Counted from the first letter of the stretch, positions 1 through 9,618 are shown. The stretch is 33,496 bases of DNA from an uncultured Collinsella sp. (GCA_900553705.1 USEK01000002.1:1-33496), one strand, 5' to 3'. Notes: generated by a model not told the origin, from the letters alone. A program made the numbers and translations.

Positions 1-23
1 TCGGAGATGTGTATAAGAGACAG
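1..23 (+). other. Nextera library adapter remnant (artefact)
   Basis: Bases 5-23 read AGATGTGTATAAGAGACAG, the Tn5 mosaic end used in Nextera libraries, and bases 1-4 (TCGG) match the end of the read-2 adapter arm. This is library sequence, not genome. The next gene therefore has an artificial start that translates as MCIRDR. Confidence 0.98.
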
Positions 24-942
24 GTCCTACATCCTTATTGCATTCACCGTCGTCGAGCTTTTGGTCGACGTGATGCTCCAGGGCATCGGGCCCTTCCTGC
101 TGCGTCCCGCGATCCAGCTCGGCATCCTCGTTGCACTTTCGGCAACCGTCGACCCCACGCTTCGTCAGGAGCGCGAACTGCAGCGCCGCCTGCAGGAGAT
201 GCTCGACCGCGACGCCGCCGCCGAGGGCATGCTCGGCCGCGATGAAACCGGCGAGGGCTACATCAAGCTCAACTACTTCAACCTGTTCTGGGTGTTCTTT
301 GTCTGCTGCATACTCGGCCTGATCGCCGAGGACATCTGGCACATGACAGTCGACGACCCGGGCGTCTATCAGAACCGCGCCGGCATGCTGTTTGGCCCCT
401 TCAGCCCCATCTACGGATTTGGCGCCGTGCTCATGACCATGGTGCTTAACCGCTTCTACAAAAAGAACCCCATCATCATTTTCCTGGTGAGCGCCCTGCT
501 CGGCGCCAGCTTTGAGGTGTTCGTGGGCTGGTTTATGCAGACCGCGTTTGGCGTGGTCTCGTGGAGCTACTCGCACATAACGCTGTTCGGTTTGCCCGAT
601 CCGCTCGTGGTCCTCACGGGCGGACGCACCTGCACGGGCTTCGCCTGCCTGTGGGGCCTGGGCGGCCTCATCTGGATCAAGCTGCTGCTGCCGAGGCTGC
701 TTAAGCTTATCAACAAGATCCCCTGGAAGAGCCGCTACTCGGCCACCGTCATCTTTACCGTTATCATGCTGGTCGACGGCGTCATGACGCTGCAGTCGCT
801 CGACTACTGGTACCAGCGCGTTAACGGCACGGAGCCGGACATTCCCGTCGCACAGTTCTACGGAGAGCACTTCGATAACGAGTACATGGAAAACCGCTTC
901 CAGAGCATGACCATGAGCCCCAAGGATGCGACACGCGTATAG
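24..942 (+). CDS. CmpB-type (putative ABC-transporter type IV) membrane protein, 5'-truncated
   Basis: This is the C-terminal 305 residues of an integral membrane protein; its true start lies outside the contig, and the ATG at base 7 belongs to the adapter. Two hydrophobic segments are followed by a charged, coiled-coil-like stretch (RQERELQRRLQEMLDRD). Then comes a domain of about five membrane segments carrying the family-typical pattern NRAGMLFGPFSPIYGFG. That pattern matches the putative ABC-transporter type IV / CmpB-like family (PF06541), whose biochemical role is poorly defined. No ATP-binding motif is present, so the transporter label comes from the family name only. The gene ends with TAG and is followed by a bidirectional terminator. 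It is the only plus-strand gene in the first 25 kb, so it belongs to a transcription unit entering from outside the window. Confidence 0.8.
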
Positions 943-963
943 CGCTCACCGCGCCCAAAACGC

Positions 964-1003
964 AAAATGCCCGCCGGTATCACACGTACCGGTGGGCATT
1001 TTT
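964..1003. terminator. Bidirectional Rho-independent terminator
   Basis: A 16-bp stem (AAAATGCCCGCCGGTA against TACCGGTGGGCATTTT, one G-U pair) encloses a 7-nt loop. A/T runs flank both sides, so it can stop the plus-strand membrane gene and the minus-strand MoaE-like gene that converge here. Confidence 0.9.
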
Positions 1004-1032
1004 ATAAACGATCCTTCTATCGACGCAATCCT

Positions 1033-1449
1033 CTATGCCTCGCGCTCGACCTCACTCACGCATTCGTTCTTGATGGTGCCAACGAGCGCCTGCAGCGCAT
1101 CGACCACGTGCGGGCGAATGTCCCCGCCGATGAGCACGAGCATGATGTCGTCACCTACGGCAAGCTCGCCGCTTGCCAGCCACACACGCACATAGCCGAT
1201 ACCCGGCATCGCACGCGTCGCCTCGATAGCAGCCTGCACCTTCTGAGCATCGAAGCCAAACACCATGCCGCCCACCTTATGCCCAGGCGCCACGCCATCG
1301 GTCTCGACTCCGCGCACCTCAGCCTTGGGCGTCGCGCGCACCACACCGTTATGCGTCAGATACATCCCACAGCCTGCCGCCGAAGCATCGGCCTTGGCCT
1401 CGCGCAGCCAAGCATCAATCGAAGGCATCAATTTGCCACTCTCAAGCAT
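1033..1449 (-). CDS. MoaE-like protein (molybdopterin synthase large-subunit fold, divergent)
   Basis: A 138-aa protein starting with ATG, with GGGAG about 7 bases upstream. The pattern THNGVVR in the N-terminal part and ELAVGDDIMLV followed by a helical DIRPHVVDALQALVGTIKNE segment resembles MoaE, the catalytic subunit that transfers sulfur from MoaD to precursor Z. In E. coli MoaE the equivalent stretch carries an adjacent His-Arg pair and two catalytic lysines. Here the pair reads Ile-Arg and only one lysine (TIKNE) is seen, so activity is uncertain. No other molybdopterin gene lies in the window. It follows the sortase gene by 42 bp on the same strand and is probably the last gene of a purE-sortase-moaE-like unit. 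It may be a MoaE paralogue with another role. Confidence 0.6.
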   Translation of the reverse strand: MLESGKLMPSIDAWLREAKADASAAGCGMYLTHNGVVRATPKAEVRGVETDGVAPGHKVGGMVFGFDAQKVQAAIEATRAMPGIGYVRVWLASGELAVGDDIMLVLIGGDIRPHVVDALQALVGTIKNECVSEVEREA

Positions 1450-1491
1450 CGTTTCTCCCTTACCGTCCCAAATTAGCTACTCTCGGGCAAT

Positions 1492-2490
1492 TTATTCATC
1501 AACGGGCGTGAGCACCATGACAGCGCGCGTGTTGCTCAGCGACAGCGAACGACAGGTCACAAGCGTTACAACCTTAGTTGCCGAAGCGGCACGATCGGTA
1601 GCATCACTCGCCACGGCAGAAGCGCCGTCGAGCATCTCGGACAGGTAGTTCTTGAGCCCGTCATCGCCCTCAAAATTGGGCGTGCGCGCCTTGGCATACG
1701 TGTCCTCGACCACCTTGGTCGCCAGTGGCCGCAGTTTATACGTAGCATCCCGTGTGATGTAATACACAAACTCGATGCTATCGAACGTTGCCTGGTCAGT
1801 CGTATCCGAAATCACGTTGAACATCGACCCATCGTTCATATGGTGGCCGTAGATCGTGGTCTGCTGGTCGACCATTCCCGGCGCGGTGTCATCGCTATCC
1901 AGGAAAATGGCGCCGGACGCGTTGGACGTGCCATCAAACAACGTGTTGAGGTATTTGGAGTTGTTGTTGGTCTGCACCACGGGATAGTTGATGTTGGTTC
2001 CCGGCACGTAAATCCAACCCACAATCTCGGGATTCGTCTGAGCAAGCGCATCAAAGTTGATAATCGGCACGCCGCTGGCGTCCTTATCGCTTACATATTG
2101 CTTCTCGATTTTCTGATACGAATCGCTCGCCTGCTTATAGCCAATCTGGGCATTAATAAAGATAGCGGCGGCGGCGACAATCAGGCCGATACCGATGATG
2201 ATGAGCAGGATAGGAATGATGGAGCGGCGCTTCTTACGCGGCAGCTCGGTGCAATCCGACGGCGCGGCATGCGATGAAGACCGGGGCGGCTTCTTAGCGG
2301 AGCTATAAGACGAAGGACGATATGCGGCCGGCGCGTCCTGTCGACGATGCGTCGCCGGTGTCACGGGGCGCGGCGCGCGCGGCTGCTGAGGAGAGGATGT
2401 CCGACCCTGCTGTGCCGCACGGGCAGCACCCGGCTTCGACGGATCGGGAATCTGAGAAGCCTTGAATCGTTTTCCCTGATAATCGGACAT
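1492..2490 (-). CDS. Class B-type sortase, membrane-anchored transpeptidase
   Basis: A 332-aa protein starting with ATG and preceded by AAGGAG. Residues 1-90 are a long cytoplasmic Pro/Ser/Arg/Ala-rich tail, residues 91-113 a membrane segment, and the rest an extracellular sortase domain. Visible motifs are EIVGWIYVPGTNINYPVVQ (about 155-173), YGHHM with the catalytic His near 216, TLVTC with the nucleophile Cys at 313, and NTRAV with the Arg at 322. This motif set and the type II membrane topology fit class B sortases, which join surface proteins to peptidoglycan or pili. The Pro-rich N-tail is longer than in typical SrtB proteins. It is the only sortase in the window, while three sortase-substrate-like proteins occur here (GH31 with IPNTG, a pilin with MPSTG, a beta-helix protein with LPLSG). 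Whether it acts on any of them is not shown. It lies 35 bp after purE. Confidence 0.9.
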   Translation of the reverse strand: MSDYQGKRFKASQIPDPSKPGAARAAQQGRTSSPQQPRAPRPVTPATHRRQDAPAAYRPSSYSSAKKPPRSSSHAAPSDCTELPRKKRRSIIPILLIIIGIGLIVAAAAIFINAQIGYKQASDSYQKIEKQYVSDKDASGVPIINFDALAQTNPEIVGWIYVPGTNINYPVVQTNNNSKYLNTLFDGTSNASGAIFLDSDDTAPGMVDQQTTIYGHHMNDGSMFNVISDTTDQATFDSIEFVYYITRDATYKLRPLATKVVEDTYAKARTPNFEGDDGLKNYLSEMLDGASAVASDATDRAASATKVVTLVTCRSLSLSNTRAVMVLTPVDE

Positions 2491-2525
2491 GGCTCTCCTT
2501 ATACTGCGGTGAAACGGCGGAACGC

Positions 2526-2990
2526 TTAGGCGTCAGCCATCTCCTGCTTCATCTTTTCGATAACCTTGCGGTACTCGGGGTCGCAGGCGCCCAGAATCTG
2601 CGTGGCGTAGATGGCAGCGTTCTTGGCACCGTTAATGGCCACACAGGCAACGGGCACGCCCGAGGGCATCTGCACCATCGACAGCAGCGAGTCCATACCA
2701 CCCAGATCGCTCGTCTTCATAGGCACGCCGATGACCGGCAGCGGCGTAAAGGCCGCCACGACACCGCCCAGGTGAGCAGCCTTGCCGGCAGCAGCGATAA
2801 TCACCTTGATGCCGCGGTCAGCAGCAGTCGAGGCCCACTCATGGACCTTCGCCGGCGTACGGTGCGCGCTTGCAATCACGAGCTCATAGGGCACGCCTAG
2901 CGCCTCGAGCTCGGCGGTGCAACCTTCCATAACGCCCAGATCGGACTTGGAGCCCATGATGATCCCGACAACCGGCTTCTGATCTGCCAT
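2526..2990 (-). CDS. purE: N5-carboxyaminoimidazole ribonucleotide mutase (PurE, class I)
   Basis: PurE converts N5-CAIR to CAIR in de novo purine synthesis. The 154-aa protein shows the family hallmarks GIIMGSKSDLGVM near the N-terminus, SAHRTP (active-site His) and the loop AAAGKAAHLGGV, with normal length for class I PurE. The ATG at 2988-2990 is chosen over a TTG at 2994-2996 because AGGAGG (3000-3005) lies 9 bases from the ATG but only 3 from the TTG. No purK is in the window. The gene heads a minus-strand group with the sortase and the MoaE-like gene. purA and purD lie further along the same strand but in a separate unit. Confidence 0.96.
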   Translation of the reverse strand: MADQKPVVGIIMGSKSDLGVMEGCTAELEALGVPYELVIASAHRTPAKVHEWASTAADRGIKVIIAAAGKAAHLGGVVAAFTPLPVIGVPMKTSDLGGMDSLLSMVQMPSGVPVACVAINGAKNAAIYATQILGACDPEYRKVIEKMKQEMADA

Positions 2991-3041
2991 AAACAAAGAC
3001 CTCCTGTTGAGAGCGGTGACGCGGCGAATCCGCGACCCTTA

Positions 3042-3059
3042 ACTACTGAGAGTAGTATA
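3042..3059 (-). promoter_or_regulatory. Candidate purE promoter -10 with overlapping palindrome
   Basis: On the minus strand a TATACT hexamer (3054-3059) lies about 60 bases upstream of the purE start. It overlaps the inverted repeat ACTAC-N5-GTAGT (3042-3056), which could be an operator. No convincing -35 hexamer is visible at 16-18 bases, so the assignment is tentative. Confidence 0.35.
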
Positions 3060-3142
3060 GCTGCCGATGCTGATGTGTTCGGCGGGAGACGGAACGCTTT
3101 GCGAGATTAAGGCCGAAGGGTCGGAGCTTTCCGCCCACATTC

Positions 3143-3184
3143 AAAAAGCGTGCCCACCGTCCTTGGGTGGGACGGCGGGCACGC
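3143..3184 (-). terminator. Rho-independent terminator of the GH31 gene
   Basis: On the minus strand the stem GCGTGCCCGCCGTCC pairs with GGACGGTGGGCACGC (15 bp, one G-U pair, 7-nt loop). It is followed directly by TTTTT and lies about 20 bases after the GH31 stop codon. Confidence 0.92.
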
Positions 3185-3204
3185 TTGCTTAGCTGTTGCT
3201 GGGG

Positions 3205-6200
3205 CTACTTAGCCTTGCTGCGACGATGGAAGAGAGCGCCGATCGCGGCGATGATGGCGCCAAGACCACCGACGGTCGCGACGGTCGCCGCCGTCTGGTC
3301 TCCGGTATTGGGAATCGCCGAACCGTTCTTCTTGCTGCCCTGGGCCTTGTCGCCTGCGGGCTTGCCCGCCTGGTTGCCGCCGTTCGAGCCATTGCCGGAA
3401 CCCTGGTTGCCCGAGCCGCCCTGATTGCCGGAATCGGCATCCTTGAGGCTCTCAATAGCCAGCTTGAGCTGGTCATAGGCCGCCTGGAGCTGGGTGTCGG
3501 AAGCATTCTCATCACCCAAGACGTCCTCGGCGTAGGTAATGGCATCCGTCAGGGCCTTGACAGACTCGGCCGTCTTGCCCCTGGTGTCAGTCTCCTTCGC
3601 CTGCTTGACCAGGGCCTTGAGCTGCTTCTTAGTCGGATTCTCGACCGGGGCCACCGGGGTCTTCTCGAGCGCGCCGCGGGCGCTCTCGAGCGCCCTGAGC
3701 GCCTGGTCGACCTCGTCCTGCGTGGCGTTCTCGTCGCTCAAGATGGCGCGGGCGCTCGCCAGGGCGTTCTCGAGCGCCGTCCAGGAGGCCTCGGTGTAGT
3801 CACCGGCCTTGAGGTCGCCGGCAGCAACCTCGGCATCAACCTTTTCGATCGCGGTAGCGAGATCATCCTTCGACACCGGATCGGGAACGGCCGTACCGTA
3901 GAACTTGAGCTCCGCCACGCTGCAGTAGGCATCGACGTCGCCACCGCCGGCGTGAATCACCTTGACGGTCACGTAGCGACCGCGCGCGGCGCCAAAGCTC
4001 ATCTGTTTCCAGTCGCCACGGTCGGTGAGTACGTGGCCGTCGTTGTCGAAGGCAAACGTACCCATCGATACGGCGGTGCCCATCTCATAACCGTCGGCAG
4101 TGTCGGAGACCAGTATCTCGGCCTCGAAGATATCGCCGTTAGTGCCGCCGTCCTGGCGCGGCAGGAATGTAACGTCGGTGAGATCGTAGTCGCGGCCCAG
4201 GTCGACACTCAGATACTGGGGCATACCGGTCCCATGGGCCCAGTCGCTGTGCCAAAGCGTCCGCTCGTCGCCGTCGAGAGCGTTGACGGCGTTGCTGCCC
4301 TCGTAGTCGGCCTCACTCGAGAAGCCGGCCACCTTGACGTTCTTGCGGTTCTCGGGCGTGTTGATGAGAATCTTCTCATCGACAGGGCGCATCTTGAGGC
4401 CGTCGATTGCCTTCTCGATCTTGGCTGTGGCGTCTGCGACATCCTTCTTGCTATAGCTGCCTTGGCCGCCGTCGAGGAGCTTCCGAGCCGCCTCGACCGC
4501 AGTGGTGAGAGCTGCATAGGAATCCTTAGTGTAGACGGACTCGCTGTAGCCCATGGCCTTGGAAAGCGCTGCCACGAGCGCAGAGGTATCGACACCAGCC
4601 TTGACCTCGACCTCATAGGATGCGGTCTTGGAGGGGTCGAGTACCGACGCCACCGTGATCTTTGCCTTGCCGGCCTTGTTGGCACGCAGGTAGTAGCTCA
4701 CGCTATCGCCAGCCTGAACAGCGGAGACGCTTACCACGGAGGGGTCGGAGCTCTCGACCGTCACATAGGGGTAGCCGGCGCTCTCAGGCGTGGCCTTGGC
4801 GTCGACGAGCGTAACGTCGCCTTCAAAGAACTCGGTCTGGTTCTTGCCTAGCTCGACACCCTCGATGGCCTCGACACCCTGCGTGTAGTTGAAGTTGACC
4901 TCACGCAGTGTGAGCATCTGGTCACCCGATGCCTCAAGCGGCGTGACCTCGACCTTGGTCGCCTTCTTGCCCTTGTTCTCGGCAGAGAGGCCAAAGGCGT
5001 AGCGAGCCCGGAAGGAATCGTACTCCCCGCCCGCGAACTCTTGGGTCGAGCCATCCTCGAACGTCACGACAGCCTTGATCTTCTGCACGGTTCCGTTGCC
5101 ACCGTTGCGGTTAACGACCTCGACACTATCGAGTTTCGACGGCGTCTTAAATGCGAATGTCATCGTGGTGGGAAGCTTCACGTAACTCGGAAGCTTACCC
5201 TCGCTGTCCCAGTTGCCGCTCCAGTCCCATAGGAACTCAAAGCCGTTGTCGCCCTCGTTATTATCGAACAGCGCGTTATAGCTCTTCTGCTGGATAAGTT
5301 TCTCGACGTTGGTCCCGTCGTCGGTCGTGAGCTCATCGTTGGTCATCGTGATGTTGAAGGCATCCTGACCGTACTCGGCGACCGTTGGCTGAGGAACATC
5401 CGGCATCGTCACCGTGCCGTCGCTCGCAAACTCAAGCGCGTCGCATGCCGGACCGATGAGCCAAGATGTCGAGGGCAGTTCGACCTTGCCGGCGGTCTTG
5501 GCCTTGAGCTTGAAACTCGCCACCGCGCCGGTACCGTTGTAGAGCTTGCCATCGCCGCGGTTGGCAAAGGCGAGATTGATAGTCTGCGTTCTGTCCGCGA
5601 ACTGGACCTTCTCGCGAGACAGGTTCTCCATGCCGGCAGTCGAGCCGTCCTGCGCGATGCTCTCGGACACAAACTCGAACTGGTCGCTCTTGAAGTTGAC
5701 GAGAGCGCCCAGGGCGTTGACGTTCTTGGCGTCGGCCGCATAGACATCAACGGTGATCTCATCACCAGCCTCGACCTCGGTCTTGCTCGGTATCACCGCG
5801 AGCGAACCTGCGACCTTGCCCTTTTGTTTAGTGCCACCGTCAAGACCCGCCATGGTGAACGAGTAATCGTAGACGTCGTAAACGCCGTTATCGTTGAGGT
5901 CGGCGAAGTGGTCGCGGATCTGCGAACCGAACGTCGGGGTATCGGGCTCGCGATTCTCGAGGCCCAGGTAGTTCTTCATGTTGGAGTAGTCTCCGTCGGA
6001 GATCGTGGCCTTGTTGAGGTTGGAGCCCACGGCGAAGCCATCCGTGCCGTCGGTCTTGTAGATGGCAATCTCGGACGCGGAGAAGAAATTGCCGACCGAG
6101 GCGAGCGGTGTCATGCGCACGTAACGGGCGGCCACGGTGCCGTCAAACGCTACCGTCTTACAATCAGCGGAACGTGCCCAATCGACCTCCTGGCTCGTCC

Positions 6201-9200
6201 AGTGGACGCCATCGAGACTCGTCTCAACACGCATCTTGGTCACAGTGCCGTTGCCGGCGTCATCGCGCGGATAGTACTCGAGCTTATCGAGCTTGTAAGC
6301 GCGTCCATAGTCAACGGTAAGCGCCTTGCCCAGATCGTTGCCACCGGAGTGGAAACCGCCGTCGCCCGACTGGAACTCATGGTCGAAGGCGAGCTCGGCC
6401 TTATGGCTGCCGTAAAGTGAGCCCTCCCAGGTGATTTGCTCGGCGTCGGGGACGTTCCGCCACGGATCGAGTGCGGAGTTCGCCTCGAGCACATCGCTCC
6501 AGGCGGAGTAACCCTCGGCGTTGCGCGAACGAATCTGGTAGGTGTGCTTGCTATTGTAGGCGAGGTCGGTGTGCGTGAACTCGGCCGCATCACCCACGGC
6601 AAACACAGTGCCGTCGACCTTAAGGTCGTAGGAGGTAGCACCATCGACCTTTCCCCAGGTGAGCTTGATGCTCGTTGGGGTCGTGACGTCCTCGGGGGCA
6701 GCAAGGTTCGTGGGTGCGGAGAGGTTCTCGTTGAGGCGATCGGCTGTGAGCGTTGCGTCGGCGTTCACGAAACCGCCCAGCTCAAGCGTCTGCGCCGCTG
6801 CAGCAACATCGGTCTTCGCGAACTTGACGTAGACCTTGGGGTTCGTGGTGATCTTGGTGTTGTTGAAGCTCTCGCCCTGCTCGGCCTCGGTGCCGTCCGC
6901 ATCGCTGCCGTAGTGGTTGAGGTTGGGGGTCTTGCTGTAGAAGTAGACCGCCTGGCCGGCCTCGGGGGTCGCGGCGTCAAAGGTCTCCTGCGAGTTGACC
7001 TCAACCACGTTGAGTGCGGATCCGCCGTTCTTGGCGACGACGCTCGTGGGCTTGGCGGACACATTGGCCACGAAGGTCGTGGTGCGGTTGGAGTCGTAGC
7101 CGTTGTAGCCGCCCTGCGAGGCCTCGGCGGTAAAGGTCGCGGTGCCGCCTGCGGCCTTGGAGCTGTAGACGGTGCTCACATGCTCACCGTAGGAGATATT
7201 GTCGATCGTGCCGTAGGAATCGTCCTCAGTCGTGTTGTTTTCGATGGAGGAGCCGTCGTCCTCGTACTGCGTAAAGGTGCCGTCGCCCTCGGTGGCGAAG
7301 AACTCGACGATACGCTGACTGCGGTCGGTACCCTTGGTGTTGGTGTCGCTCACTGCCTCGGGGTTGTTGTTCTCGGCGTACATCGGCACGATAGCGTTGG
7401 CCTTCACAAACAGCGGCAGCTTCCAAAGCGGAGCCTCGTAGTTGTTGAGAACCTGGCCGCCGCGATACTGCTTACCCGAGAAGTAATCGATCCAGATGGT
7501 GGGATTCTCGTCGGTGCCGTAGTTGGGGAGGTAGATCCCATTGCGAATGTCGTTGCCGTTCTCATCTGCCTGGGTATCCTGATACACCGGTGCCACTAGG
7601 AAGTTCTCACCGAACATATACTGGTACTGCGTCGAAGTGCTTGCGGCGTACTCGGAGTTGTCAGAAAGCAGCATGGCGCGGATCATGGGCAGGCCGGCAT
7701 CGCCGTTACCCGTGTCGATGTTGGCCGCCGAGGCCGCGCTCGTGTAGATATAGGGCATGAGCTGCGCCTTGAGCTTGAGATAGAAGCGCGAGATGCCTGT
7801 GTAGGGATCGCCGTGCGTCATGGGCGATTTACGGTAGGTGCCCCAACCGTCCATGTCGAGCATAGAGGGCGTGAACGTCTTCCACTGGTAGTCACGCGCA
7901 GAGATGATGGGGTCGCCGCCAAAGATGCCGTCCATGTCGGAGCCGATGTTGGGGTTGCCCGAAAGACTCTGACCGATATACGTGGGGATATGGAAGCGAA
8001 TGTACTCCCAGTTACCGCCATACTGGTCGCCGGTCCAAATGCCACCAAAGCGCTGCGTGCCGGCCCAACCATCGAGCGTGATGATGTTGGGGCGCTTGTT
8101 AGCGCCGGTCGTCACCGTGTCATAAGCTGTCTTGATGCCATTAAGACCAAAGGAGTAGCCAGATCCAACCCAGGCAACGTCGGTCTTAAGGGTAGTGATG
8201 CCTCCCGTCTTGACCTCGGCGTCGAAGTCGCGAAGCAGATGCCACGGGGTCTCAGGGTTGCTGTCGGGCTCAAGGTTGGACTGGGTCCACAAGCCCGTGC
8301 TCACACCCTTTGAGTTGGCATACTCGGTGAACTTCTTAAGGTTGTCGACGTTGGCACGCACAGCGTTAAGACGGTCGGCCGAGCTCGCTCCGTCGGAGTT
8401 GACGCCGCCGGTCTTGTAGTAACCGTTCTGGCCATAGCCGGCGCCGTAGCCGTCGTTCGGCAGGAACCAGCCGAGCGGCATGTCGCTGTCCTCGTAGTCA
8501 TCGATAACCTGCCGAGCAGAGAACTGGCGGTCGAAATCGGTCGCTTTCATGTTCTCGGTATCAACCGTAGGGCCCTCACCGTTGAGCGTCTCGGCCGCAA
8601 GTGTGCCGTCGAGCTTGTAGCCCGTCGACATGCCAGACTCGTACTTAACGTCGCCCTTCTCGCTCGAGGACTTGCTGCCCTTGGTCTCCCACTTCTTTTG
8701 ACCCGAGGTCGTTGACCAGCCATCACGGTTATAGGCATTAAGATGACCAAGGTAGAACCCGTACTCGGGCAGCAGTACCGGGTTACCGGTCACCTTGTAG
8801 TAGTCCTGCAGCATCTCAGTTGCCACGTTCGAAGCTCCCTCGTTGGTCGCCACGAAGTAGTAGGCATCAAACTCATTCTCGCTGTGCAAAGTCGTGACCG
8901 TCGATGAGTCCGTGGAACCGAAGTCGTAGGAACCCTCTGCAAACGTGTTTCGGAGCACGCCGTAGCCGTCACTCGTCCAATAAAACGGGTTGGGCGAGGC
9001 AACGCCGCCATCGGTCCAGTTGTTCGTGTTGGAGATGGCGATGGTCTGGTTGGTGTGCAGGAAGCGTCCGTTCTGGGTGCCGCCGCCAAAGAAGTTCTCG
9101 GACTTCTCCTTGGCGAGCGTCTGGACGGTACCCTTCTTATCAAGGTCGAGGGACGCGGACTCGGAAACCACGACACGGTCGCCTGACTTGATACTCATCT

Positions 9201-9618
9201 TGCCAGTCGCCTTGTCCAGGATCACGGTCGCCTTTCCGCCGGTGATCTCGATAGTGTCGCCCTTGTCGGCAACCGTCGCACTCGGCTTGCTGTAGGTGTC
9301 CGAGGTATCGGGCTGAGCCTGGATCTTAGCCGTGTGGGACTTACTGCGCGGCGTGGCGTACTCGGAAAACTCACCCTTGGGGTCGACGTTATAACGGAAA
9401 ATACCGTCCTCGAGGAACGTAATACGGCCCTTGATGCCGTCAGCGAAATCGATGTCGACGACATTCGAGGCAGACTGGGACACGGTCGCCGAGTCGACGC
9501 CCTTGAGTGGCGTGGCAATCGCCTGCTGGGGATTGGCAAACACGAGCGTCGCTGCAGTGGCAACGAGGACCGCGCTTCCCTTCACCCACCGTTTCGTAAA
9601 AATGGAATTCCTGCGCAC
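3205..9618 (-). CDS. Giant cell-wall-anchored GH31 glycosidase, likely alpha-N-acetylgalactosaminidase
   Basis: A 2137-aa secreted protein. The start is GTG at 9616-9618, because AAAGGAG sits 5 bases upstream and gives a clean signal peptide (RRNSIFTKRW, hydrophobic core, cleavage near AIA-TP at about 35). An upstream in-frame ATG at 9687 lacks these features. A GH31 catalytic region spans about 165-770. LKTDVAWVG holds the probable nucleophile Asp480 and IWTGDQ the probable acid/base Asp531; together with IPTYIGQSLSGNPNIGSD these resemble the enterococcal and bifidobacterial GH31 alpha-N-acetylgalactosaminidases that act on mucin Tn antigen. Then follow FN3 (about 967-1047), discoidin/F5-8C (1057-1189), a dockerin-like Ca loop (DLNDNGVYDVYDY, about 1240), a cohesin-like domain (1270-1402), a second discoidin-like region (1432-1579), an Ig-like domain (1582-1674), FIVAR (1677-1743), a third discoidin (1757-1909), two more FIVAR, a Gly/Ser/Asn linker, IPNTG (2102-2106), a membrane helix and a basic tail. 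Substrate specificity is inferred from motif similarity. Confidence 0.9.
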   Translation of the reverse strand: MRRNSIFTKRWVKGSAVLVATAATLVFANPQQAIATPLKGVDSATVSQSASNVVDIDFADGIKGRITFLEDGIFRYNVDPKGEFSEYATPRSKSHTAKIQAQPDTSDTYSKPSATVADKGDTIEITGGKATVILDKATGKMSIKSGDRVVVSESASLDLDKKGTVQTLAKEKSENFFGGGTQNGRFLHTNQTIAISNTNNWTDGGVASPNPFYWTSDGYGVLRNTFAEGSYDFGSTDSSTVTTLHSENEFDAYYFVATNEGASNVATEMLQDYYKVTGNPVLLPEYGFYLGHLNAYNRDGWSTTSGQKKWETKGSKSSSEKGDVKYESGMSTGYKLDGTLAAETLNGEGPTVDTENMKATDFDRQFSARQVIDDYEDSDMPLGWFLPNDGYGAGYGQNGYYKTGGVNSDGASSADRLNAVRANVDNLKKFTEYANSKGVSTGLWTQSNLEPDSNPETPWHLLRDFDAEVKTGGITTLKTDVAWVGSGYSFGLNGIKTAYDTVTTGANKRPNIITLDGWAGTQRFGGIWTGDQYGGNWEYIRFHIPTYIGQSLSGNPNIGSDMDGIFGGDPIISARDYQWKTFTPSMLDMDGWGTYRKSPMTHGDPYTGISRFYLKLKAQLMPYIYTSAASAANIDTGNGDAGLPMIRAMLLSDNSEYAASTSTQYQYMFGENFLVAPVYQDTQADENGNDIRNGIYLPNYGTDENPTIWIDYFSGKQYRGGQVLNNYEAPLWKLPLFVKANAIVPMYAENNNPEAVSDTNTKGTDRSQRIVEFFATEGDGTFTQYEDDGSSIENNTTEDDSYGTIDNISYGEHVSTVYSSKAAGGTATFTAEASQGGYNGYDSNRTTTFVANVSAKPTSVVAKNGGSALNVVEVNSQETFDAATPEAGQAVYFYSKTPNLNHYGSDADGTEAEQGESFNNTKITTNPKVYVKFAKTDVAAAAQTLELGGFVNADATLTADRLNENLSAPTNLAAPEDVTTPTSIKLTWGKVDGATSYDLKVDGTVFAVGDAAEFTHTDLAYNSKHTYQIRSRNAEGYSAWSDVLEANSALDPWRNVPDAEQITWEGSLYGSHKAELAFDHEFQSGDGGFHSGGNDLGKALTVDYGRAYKLDKLEYYPRDDAGNGTVTKMRVETSLDGVHWTSQEVDWARSADCKTVAFDGTVAARYVRMTPLASVGNFFSASEIAIYKTDGTDGFAVGSNLNKATISDGDYSNMKNYLGLENREPDTPTFGSQIRDHFADLNDNGVYDVYDYSFTMAGLDGGTKQKGKVAGSLAVIPSKTEVEAGDEITVDVYAADAKNVNALGALVNFKSDQFEFVSESIAQDGSTAGMENLSREKVQFADRTQTINLAFANRGDGKLYNGTGAVASFKLKAKTAGKVELPSTSWLIGPACDALEFASDGTVTMPDVPQPTVAEYGQDAFNITMTNDELTTDDGTNVEKLIQQKSYNALFDNNEGDNGFEFLWDWSGNWDSEGKLPSYVKLPTTMTFAFKTPSKLDSVEVVNRNGGNGTVQKIKAVVTFEDGSTQEFAGGEYDSFRARYAFGLSAENKGKKATKVEVTPLEASGDQMLTLREVNFNYTQGVEAIEGVELGKNQTEFFEGDVTLVDAKATPESAGYPYVTVESSDPSVVSVSAVQAGDSVSYYLRANKAGKAKITVASVLDPSKTASYEVEVKAGVDTSALVAALSKAMGYSESVYTKDSYAALTTAVEAARKLLDGGQGSYSKKDVADATAKIEKAIDGLKMRPVDEKILINTPENRKNVKVAGFSSEADYEGSNAVNALDGDERTLWHSDWAHGTGMPQYLSVDLGRDYDLTDVTFLPRQDGGTNGDIFEAEILVSDTADGYEMGTAVSMGTFAFDNDGHVLTDRGDWKQMSFGAARGRYVTVKVIHAGGGDVDAYCSVAELKFYGTAVPDPVSKDDLATAIEKVDAEVAAGDLKAGDYTEASWTALENALASARAILSDENATQDEVDQALRALESARGALEKTPVAPVENPTKKQLKALVKQAKETDTRGKTAESVKALTDAITYAEDVLGDENASDTQLQAAYDQLKLAIESLKDADSGNQGGSGNQGSGNGSNGGNQAGKPAGDKAQGSKKNGSAIPNTGDQTAATVATVGGLGAIIAAIGALFHRRSKAK

